Below are positions 1 through 4,155 of a stretch of 7,628 bases of DNA, piece after piece (position 1 is the stretch's first letter; each line of letters opens with the position of its first letter). The position numbers and the translations under genes were made by a program. Origin of the DNA: an uncultured Kouleothrix sp. (GTDB lineage Bacteria > Chloroflexota > Chloroflexia > Chloroflexales > Roseiflexaceae); contig CALLYN010000311.1 of assembly GCA_937858455.1 (NCBI GenBank), positions 1-7,628 of the forward strand, read 5' to 3'. Below the pieces are notes generated by a model, which was given only the letters and a program-made list of their open reading frames with translations, was not told where the DNA came from and did no database searches.

Positions 1-2
1 GC

Positions 3-98
3 GAGGCGCAGGTGCCGTTCGTGCCGCGCGGCGACAAGCCGGTGTACTGCTCGGACTGCTTCCAGCAGCAGCGGCGCACCACCAGCAGCCGCTGGTAA
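3..98 (+). CDS. CxxC zinc-ribbon protein, C-terminal fragment
   Basis: This is the last 31 codons of a gene that begins left of the window, ending in TAA. The visible peptide starts EAQVPFVPRGDKPVYCSDCF and ends in a Gln/Arg/Ser-rich tail closing with SRW. The VPF-x-P...KPVYCxxCF pattern is the second half of a small zinc-ribbon family in which an upstream CxxC (outside the window) and this CSDC pair are expected to bind one zinc ion. Such proteins are short, often about 60-100 residues, and are common in Chloroflexota and some other bacteria. Their role is not settled; a nucleic-acid-binding or regulatory role is usually assumed. A strong terminator follows 12 bases after the stop, so this is the end of its transcript. 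The family call is fairly secure and the function is not known. Confidence 0.75.
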   Translation, partial: EAQVPFVPRGDKPVYCSDCFQQQRRTTSSRW

Positions 99-110
99 GC
101 ACGCGAATAG

Positions 111-156
111 GCCGGGGGCGCGAGGTAGTGAATACCTCGCGCCCCCGGCTTTTTTT
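111..156 (+). terminator. Intrinsic terminator with perfect 17-bp stem
   Basis: Positions 111-127 pair without mismatch with 133-149 around the 5-nt loop GTGAA, and seven T residues follow at 150-156. This is a textbook Rho-independent terminator for the zinc-ribbon gene ending at 98. Read on the other strand the hairpin has no T tract after it, so it should act mainly on + strand transcripts, although it lies between two convergent genes. Confidence 0.95.
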
Positions 157-185
157 GTGTGCCTAGCTGTAGGAGTGTGCCTAGC
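157..185. repeat. 11-bp direct repeat spanning the stop of the 98-aa gene
   Basis: GTGTGCCTAGC occurs at 157-167 and again at 175-185, an 18-bp period. The right copy contains the TAG stop of the minus-strand 98-aa gene (181-183 on the complement). The left copy places a second TAG six codons further in the same frame, giving tandem in-frame stops. It looks like a small local duplication at the gene end; a chance repeat cannot be excluded. Confidence 0.6.
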
Positions 186-477
186 GGCTGCGGCGGCGGC
201 TGGTGACCGGCGGAGCGGGCGGTAGATCGCAGCTACCCCCGGACTTGGGGAACGTCAGGCCAAAGCTACGCTTCAGGATCTCGCGCACCGTCGCCTCGTA
301 GGCTTGGTCGGCCACCAGCGTCACCGACACATAGCGTGCAGTGTCGTCGGGATGGCGCTCGAGCGCGATCTCTCGCCAATGCGGCCAACGCCGTATCGTG
401 GCCAGGATGCGGTTCTCGTCGGCGCCGCGTAACGTCAGCCGTACATCGCCGCTGTCGCCGATTGCAAGGGTTGTCAC
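181..477 (-). CDS. Small conserved-style hypothetical protein, 98 aa
   Basis: I do not recognise this family. The start is GTG at 477-475. A Shine-Dalgarno AAAGGA at 489-484 lies six bases before it, and an in-frame stop 21 bases upstream excludes a longer form, so start and frame are well supported. The first ~70 residues alternate beta-like hydrophobic stretches (DVRLTLRG, YVSVTLVAD) with a charged helix (ILATIRRWPHWREIALERH), which looks like one small compact alpha/beta domain. The tail, from about residue 75, is Pro-rich and ends in a basic TSRRRSR stretch that may be disordered or bind nucleic acid. There is no signal peptide, membrane segment or catalytic motif. It is transcribed in the same direction as the upstream L,D-transpeptidase, but a 202-bp gap with its own promoter-like site and a hairpin repeat suggests a separate unit. 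Confidence 0.7.
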   Translation of the reverse strand: MTTLAIGDSGDVRLTLRGADENRILATIRRWPHWREIALERHPDDTARYVSVTLVADQAYEATVREILKRSFGLTFPKSGGSCDLPPAPPVTSRRRSR

Positions 478-536
478 TGCGGTTCCTTTGTATCACAAAC
501 CGCTTGATGCGATCAGGCGCCAGGTGATGCGTCACA

Positions 537-565
537 TTACGAAGGTGGTGGAGCAATGTTCGTAA
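537..565 (-). promoter_or_regulatory. Operator-like inverted repeat upstream of the 98-aa gene
   Basis: TTACGAA (537-543) and TTCGTAA (559-565) form a perfect 7-bp inverted repeat with arm centres 22 bp apart, about two turns of the helix. It lies directly downstream of the extended -10 at 569-577, where a dimeric repressor would block transcription. A second dyad, GTGATGCGTCAC (524-535, one mismatch), follows. No regulator is encoded in the window, so the operator role is inference. Confidence 0.35.
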
Positions 566-568
566 GCA

Positions 569-577
569 AGTATAGCA
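569..577 (-). promoter_or_regulatory. Candidate extended -10 promoter for the 98-aa gene
   Basis: On the minus strand the motif TGC-TATACT fits an extended -10 (TGnTATAAT) with one mismatch. No -35 hexamer is recognisable, which is usual for extended -10 promoters. It predicts a start near 562 and a leader of about 85 bases that includes the inverted repeats at 524-565. Confidence 0.4.
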
Positions 578-624
578 CGGTTCTTCCGATCGTGCAGGCA
601 GCGTAGGGATCTGGAAAGCCCCCT

Positions 625-679
625 CATCCCGCTTGGTGGGCGCGCGGGTGCGGCAAAGCCGCAGCCGCAGATGCTTTTT
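625..679. repeat. Dispersed hairpin repeat, copy A
   Basis: The + strand reads CATCCCGCTTGGT (625-637), a GC-rich hairpin, GCAGAT (667-672) and TTTTT (675-679). The same order of boxes recurs at 7090-7147. The hairpin pairs TGCGGC (649-654) with GCCGCA (658-663) around AAA and extends through GCGG/CCGC (644-647/665-668) with one mismatch. It starts one base after the stop of the L,D-transpeptidase gene. Read from that gene the hairpin is not followed by T residues, so it is not a classical terminator. Confidence 0.7.
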
Positions 680-1867
680 CTAGTATGTCACCCGCACCGG
701 CGTGCCCATTGGCGCCCAATCGTAGAGCCAGGCCGCCGCGCCGAGGGGCAGGTTCACGCAGCCGTGCGAGAGCCGCGCGCCGCTGCCGAAGCGGTTGTGC
801 CAATAGGTGCCGTGCAGCGCCACGCCGCCGTTGATATACATCACATTCGGCACGTTCGGCACCACCCAGTACTGCCCGTCGAGCACGCCGTCCATCGTTT
901 GCACCTTTAGCTTGGCATAGACCGCGTAGTTGCCAGTGGGCGTCTCCATGCCGTCGCGCCCAGTCGATACCGGCGCGTCGAACACCTGCTTGTCGCCTTC
1001 GTAGGCGTAAAGCCACTGGCTGCTGAGGTTCACCAGGATCGATTTTTCGCCGCCGGGGCTATTGATCTGCTCGAGCGTGCGGCGTGGCCGGGTCGGCGCG
1101 GCCGCTTGGGGCACAGGCACGGCTACCGGCGGCTCGGCTACGCGCGGCGGCCCGCCGAGCGGCGCCATATCAGGGGCGAGCGGCGCGGACGGGCCGTAGC
1201 TCTCGTAGCCCACATTCGCCACCGGCGTGATGTCGATGCCGCGTAGCGCCGCCAGCGCCCGCCCCAGGTCGCTCACGCGAACTTCGTCGGCCGTGCCCGA
1301 CTGCTCGGGGTCGCGCTCGAGCCGCGCGCGCTCGAAGTATTGAACTTGGCGCCGGCTGCCGCCCACCAGCTCCCAGCTGATCTCGCTGATCGGCGCGCCA
1401 AAGAAGTCAAGGCCGCCCGCGCCCTTCCAGAAGCTCAGAAACACGCCGCGCGTGGTATGGCTGGTGCTTTCAAACAGCTGCTCGCCTGCGATCGGCTTGT
1501 GCGGCGGCGCAGGCGCGAAGCGCTTCCACAGCGCCTCGGCGTATTCGCTGCCTACACGCCCGGTCACCACGCGGCTCGTGCCATCGGCGGCGGCCTGCTG
1601 CTCGAGGCGGCCGCGCTCGAAATACTGGGCTGTGGCGCCATCGAGCGGCAGCGCCTCGCTGATCGGGAAGCCCAGCCGCCGCTCGCCGTCGTGATCGCGC
1701 CAGAACGCCAGAAAGCCGTGCTCGTCGTCGAGGTGGTGCCCGGTGGCCGGGAAGTAGAGCGGCCCGCCGCCTTGGGCGCGCGCGCCAGCCGGCCACAGCG
1801 CCGCCAGGCACAGCATCAGCGCGCAAGCGGCGACACAACCTCGCAGGTGGGTATTTTTACCAGCCAT
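680..1867 (-). CDS. Secreted L,D-transpeptidase (YkuD/ErfK family)
   Basis: This 395-aa protein probably forms 3-3 or protein-peptidoglycan cross-links outside the cytoplasmic membrane. Residues 1-31 are a signal peptide (basic start, hydrophobic CALMLCLAALW, ARA-type cleavage). Residues about 38-90 and 131-185 are two copies of an LGFP-like module: FLAFW...GFPISE...QYFERGRLE and FLSFW...GAPISE...QYFERARLE. A Pro/Ala-rich linker (about 222-262) leads to the YkuD domain (about 274-395). Its active site is complete: His352 (LHGTYWH) and S-H-G-C-V-N at 367-372 with nucleophile Cys370, matching HX14-17[ST]HGCxN. The modules probably bind cell-wall material, which is inference. The ATG start is supported by AGGAAG at 1882-1877, nine bases upstream, and by the strong promoter ahead of it. 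It appears monocistronic. Confidence 0.93.
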   Translation of the reverse strand: MAGKNTHLRGCVAACALMLCLAALWPAGARAQGGGPLYFPATGHHLDDEHGFLAFWRDHDGERRLGFPISEALPLDGATAQYFERGRLEQQAAADGTSRVVTGRVGSEYAEALWKRFAPAPPHKPIAGEQLFESTSHTTRGVFLSFWKGAGGLDFFGAPISEISWELVGGSRRQVQYFERARLERDPEQSGTADEVRVSDLGRALAALRGIDITPVANVGYESYGPSAPLAPDMAPLGGPPRVAEPPVAVPVPQAAAPTRPRRTLEQINSPGGEKSILVNLSSQWLYAYEGDKQVFDAPVSTGRDGMETPTGNYAVYAKLKVQTMDGVLDGQYWVVPNVPNVMYINGGVALHGTYWHNRFGSGARLSHGCVNLPLGAAAWLYDWAPMGTPVRVTY

Positions 1868-1905
1868 AGTATATCGCTTCCTAATGGCCTGAAAGTCTAC
1901 CGCCG

Positions 1906-1933
1906 ATTATAGTTGCAATTCATGCGATGTCAA
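1906..1933 (-). promoter_or_regulatory. Consensus housekeeping promoter of the L,D-transpeptidase gene
   Basis: On the minus strand TTGACA (1933-1928) and TATAAT (1911-1906) are both perfect sigma-70-type consensus hexamers, separated by 16 bp. Transcription should start near 1899, giving a leader of about 30 bases that contains the AGGAAG ribosome site. It predicts strong vegetative expression. Confidence 0.88.
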
Positions 1934-2044
1934 GCGTTTCTTGGTTGCGAAAGTATTACGTGTGATTGCGGCATATGTGTTGCCCAGGGCGCGCCGGCCG
2001 CTAGACTCATGCTAGCGTAGTGGCTTCTAGGGCTTCGGGTGTTG

Positions 2045-2097
2045 CTCTGCCGCTTTCGCCTCTGCGCCCGGAAAGCGTAGGGACGAGGGCGGCAGAG
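2045..2097 (+). promoter_or_regulatory. Structured region upstream of the CPBP protease, two competing hairpins
   Basis: CTCTGCCGC (2045-2053) is the exact reverse complement of GCGGCAGAG (2089-2097). Within it CGCTTTC (2051-2057) is the exact complement of GAAAGCG (2071-2077). The arms share 2051-2053, so the two stems exclude or shorten each other, as in attenuator-like leaders. It lies about 100 bases before the CPBP start; the transcript start is unknown and I see no convincing promoter, so a DNA-level role or chance remains possible. Apart from this and a 6-bp inverted repeat (1999-2004/2012-2017), I see nothing in 1934-2178. Confidence 0.35.
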
Positions 2098-2195
2098 TAG
2101 TATGGGCATGCTGCAGCTGGCGTGCGATTGTGCCGGCTGCGTTCGCGTGCTGCGCGCAGCCCACGAGCCGGAACACAGAAAGGAGCGATGATACC

Positions 2196-2891
2196 ATGAG
2201 CGTATGGCTTGTGCCGGCGGCGGCAGCGCCGGCGGCGGCGGATTCGCGGCGCCCGGCGCGGCTAGCGGCCGGCCTGATCGGCCTGGTGTGGGCGCTTGGC
2301 CTGCTGGGCCACTTCACCGTGGTGCGCGAGTGGCCCGCGCTGGTGGTGTATGTGCTTGGCAGCATTGCGCTGACGCTGTGGTACTGCCGGCGCTACGACG
2401 CCTGGGCGGCGATCGGCCTGACGCGCCGCAACCTGCGCGCCGCGCTGCTGTGGGGCGGGCTGATCGGCGGCGCGCTGATGCTGCTGGACATGGGCAATAC
2501 GTTTATCTACTACCGTAATGGCGGCGTTCCGCTTGCCGAGATGGAGCGCATCCTGGTGGGGATGCGCATGGCCTACCTATTCCCGCTGCTGGTGCTGGCC
2601 GAGGAGTGGCTCTGGCGCGGCATGCTCTTCGCCGGGCTGCTGGCGCGCGGCGTCAACCGGCACGTGGTGGTGATCGTCACCACGCTGCTGTATATGGCCA
2701 ATCACTACGCGGTGGCGCCAGTGGGCATGGCCGAGCGCGGCCTGATGGCGGTAATGGCGCTGCCGATCGGGCTGGTGGGCGGCTACCTGGTGCTGCGCAC
2801 GCGCAATACCTGGGCCTCGGTGGCGCTGCACACGCTCACCATGATCTCGATGCTGGCCGATGTCTTTATTCTGCCGGCGCTGGCCCGTTGA
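2196..2891 (+). CDS. CPBP-family (CAAX-like) intramembrane metalloprotease
   Basis: This 231-aa polytopic membrane protein belongs to the CPBP/Abi group related to CAAX prenyl proteases. Hydrophobic segments at about 22-40, 46-63, 82-98, 126-136, 155-169, 183-200 and 206-227 indicate six or seven membrane spans. The signature motif is E136-E137-W-L-W-R141-G142. The second motif is YMANH with His170 (Tyr in place of the usual Phe). The third should be near His212 (LHTLTM), which lacks the frequent downstream Asn. The Glu and His residues are expected to coordinate the active-site water or metal. Bacterial members act in peptide maturation, bacteriocin immunity or unknown roles; the substrate cannot be told here. 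I chose ATG 2196 because AAAGGAG (2179-2185) lies ten bases before it; an in-frame ATG at 2130 has no such site and adds a non-membrane stretch. Confidence 0.88.
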   Translation: MSVWLVPAAAAPAAADSRRPARLAAGLIGLVWALGLLGHFTVVREWPALVVYVLGSIALTLWYCRRYDAWAAIGLTRRNLRAALLWGGLIGGALMLLDMGNTFIYYRNGGVPLAEMERILVGMRMAYLFPLLVLAEEWLWRGMLFAGLLARGVNRHVVVIVTTLLYMANHYAVAPVGMAERGLMAVMALPIGLVGGYLVLRTRNTWASVALHTLTMISMLADVFILPALAR

Positions 2892-2916
2892 CATACCAGC
2901 ACAGATGTTTTATTAT
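2888..2916 (+). promoter_or_regulatory. Strong promoter overlapping the CPBP stop codon
   Basis: TTGACA (2888-2893) is a perfect -35 whose TGA is also the CPBP stop codon. TATTAT (2911-2916) is a one-mismatch -10, and the spacer is exactly 17 bp. Transcription should begin around 2922-2924. That coincides with ATG 2924 and implies a leaderless mRNA for the downstream acetyltransferase gene. Confidence 0.7.
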
Positions 2917-2923
2917 GCTGGAT

Positions 2924-3757
2924 ATGGCGCCACCCTTCGAACCAGCGATGACGATACTTCCTGCCGAGCTCGCCGGCGCAGTGCTCGAATTCCTGGGCGT
3001 CGCGCAGGGCCCGCCCGATCTTGCGCTGCTCGACCGGCTGCTCGGCGCCTATGGCCGGCGCGTGCCCTGGGAAAGCGCCTCGCGCATCGCCCGGCGCTGG
3101 GGCACTGCCGGCCTGAACGAGCGCCCGCGCTGGGCCGGCGAGTTCTGGCGCCAGGCAATCGCGCAAGGCACCGGCGGCACCTGCTTCGAGAGCAACCTCG
3201 CGTTTCTGGCGCTGCTTAAGCAGCTGGGCTTCGAGAGCTACCTCACGATCAACAACATGGGCGAGACGCGCGGCTGCCATACCGCGATCGTCGTGCTGCT
3301 GCACGGCCGGCGCTGGCTGGCCGACGCCGGCTACCCGCTGTATGCCGCCGTGCCGCTCGACACGCACCGCGCCACCGGGCGCGAGACGCCGTTCTTCCAC
3401 TATAGCGCGCGCCCGGTGGCCACCGACGAGTACCTGATCGAAGGCGTGCCGCACCCAACCCCCTACCTGTTCAACCTGATCGACCAGCCGGTCGACCCGG
3501 CCGAGTACTGCCGGGCCACCGCCGACGATTACGGCGAGGGCGGGCTGTTCCTCAACCGCATCATCATCCGCAAGATTGTGGGCGAGCAGATCTGGCGCTT
3601 CGACAGCGATGCCAAGCCGTATCACCTGCAGACATTTCACGCCGGTCAGCGCTCCGATCACCCGATCGAAGGCGACGTGGTGGCGGCGCTCAGCGCGCAC
3701 TACGGCATAGCGCCAGGCGTGCTCGCCGCCGCGTTCGACGCGCTGCCGGCCAGGTAG
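2924..3757 (+). CDS. Arylamine N-acetyltransferase-like enzyme
   Basis: The ~277-aa cytosolic protein fits the NAT fold (Acetyltransf_2), a cysteine enzyme moving acetyl from acetyl-CoA to arylamines, hydrazines or related nucleophiles. The Cys-His-Asp triad is visible: GGTCFESN (NAT RGGxCxExN box), GCHTAIVV with the His, and DAGYP replacing the usual DVGFG. Counted from the outermost ATG at 2915 these are Cys90, His122 and Asp137. RVPWESASRI takes the place of the NAT motif IPFENL. The departures suggest a divergent subgroup, so the true acceptor may not be an arylamine; amide-forming or transglutaminase-like activity is an alternative. Start sites at 2915, 2924 and 2948 are in frame and none has a Shine-Dalgarno. 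I chose 2924 because the -10 box ends seven bases before it, fitting leaderless initiation. 2948 (MTILPAEL) is the main rival. Confidence 0.8.
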   Translation: MAPPFEPAMTILPAELAGAVLEFLGVAQGPPDLALLDRLLGAYGRRVPWESASRIARRWGTAGLNERPRWAGEFWRQAIAQGTGGTCFESNLAFLALLKQLGFESYLTINNMGETRGCHTAIVVLLHGRRWLADAGYPLYAAVPLDTHRATGRETPFFHYSARPVATDEYLIEGVPHPTPYLFNLIDQPVDPAEYCRATADDYGEGGLFLNRIIIRKIVGEQIWRFDSDAKPYHLQTFHAGQRSDHPIEGDVVAALSAHYGIAPGVLAAAFDALPAR

Positions 3758-3858
3758 TACCCCGCAGCGCGTAGCTGCACAACCCCTGCCAACTTCCCCA
3801 AAAACGACGCACCATCGTAGTATTCGGCGCGCCCGCCGATACGTTTCGCGCACGCATG

Positions 3859-3903
3859 CCTCTTCTTAGGTGTTTTCGCCACCTGGCGATAGTACCGAAG
3901 AGG
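3859..3903 (+). promoter_or_regulatory. Leader hairpin that hides the Shine-Dalgarno of the 55-aa gene
   Basis: CCTCTTC (3859-3865) is the exact complement of GAAGAGG (3897-3903), which is the first half of the ribosome site GAAGAGGAGG. Nested inside, AGGTG (3868-3872) pairs with CACCT (3880-3884) around a 7-nt loop. A competing dyad TCGCCA/TGGCGA (3876-3881/3884-3889) overlaps it. If transcribed, the outer stem would partly block ribosome access, suggesting translational control. The rest of 3758-3858 shows no gene and no convincing promoter. Confidence 0.45.
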
Positions 3904-3913
3904 AGGCAAGGAC

Positions 3914-4081
3914 ATGCGGAACCGAATGGCGCGATGGATGGCCGCGCTGCTGCTGGGGTTGGCGATCGGCGCGGGTGTGTTGGCGAGCGGCGGCGCGCAG
4001 GCGCCGGTGAGCTACGCGGCCGACCCAACCCCCACGCCGATCAACAACAGCAACCCCGGCGGCCATGGTGGCGGCCACTAA
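3914..4081 (+). CDS. Small secreted peptide with Gly/His tail, 55 aa
   Basis: This short gene is easily missed by length cut-offs. ATG 3914 follows a strong ribosome site, AGGAGG at 3901-3906, seven bases before it, and the frame runs 55 codons to TAA. Residues 1-10 are basic (MRNRMARWMA). Residues 10-24 are a hydrophobic core (AALLLGLAIGAGVLA), followed by GGAQA, a plausible signal peptidase I site after residue 30. The mature part would be only about 25 residues: PVSYAAD, a PTPTP spacer, INNSNP and the tail GGHGGGH. The tail could bind Cu, Ni or Zn; this is inference from composition. No cysteine is present, so it is not a lipoprotein. A precursor peptide or small envelope component are alternatives. 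A hairpin terminator 18 bases after the stop supports a complete transcription unit. The family is unknown to me. Confidence 0.8.
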   Translation: MRNRMARWMAALLLGLAIGAGVLASGGAQAPVSYAADPTPTPINNSNPGGHGGGH

Positions 4082-4098
4082 CCGCCGCACCGCAAGCC

Positions 4099-4142
4099 GC
4101 AGCCGGCGCCGATGGGTAGAATCCCATCGGCGCCGCTGCTTT
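4099..4142 (+). terminator. Hairpin terminator after the 55-aa gene
   Basis: Positions 4104-4116 pair perfectly with 4123-4135 (13 bp) around the loop TAGAAT. GCAG (4099-4102) can add four pairs with CTGC (4136-4139) across one bulged C. Only TTTGTGT follows, so the T tract is short. It lies between the convergent 55-aa and TPR-CHAT genes. No T run follows on the opposite strand, so it mainly serves the + strand. Confidence 0.8.
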
Positions 4143-4155
4143 GTGTGGCGCCGCG

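Noticed and set aside
2130..2195. Upstream in-frame ATG extending the CPBP protein by 22 residues
   Set aside because: There is no ribosome site before 2130, while a good AAAGGAG sits before 2196; the extension has no membrane or signal character.
2188..2199. Three-codon upstream frame ATG-ATA-CCA-TGA overlapping the CPBP start as ATGA
   Set aside because: Its ATG is only two bases from the Shine-Dalgarno, too close for initiation; probably chance.
3764..3778. GCAGC/GCTGC hairpin just after the acetyltransferase stop
   Set aside because: Only five base pairs and no T tract; too weak to call a terminator.
3700..3915. Minus-strand 71-codon open frame (MSLPPLRYYRQ...) in the gap between the acetyltransferase and the 55-aa gene
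   Set aside because: It has no ribosome site, overlaps the 3' end of the acetyltransferase gene, shows no GC-rich third-position bias in its first half, and lies under the structured leader of the 55-aa gene. I recognise no family.
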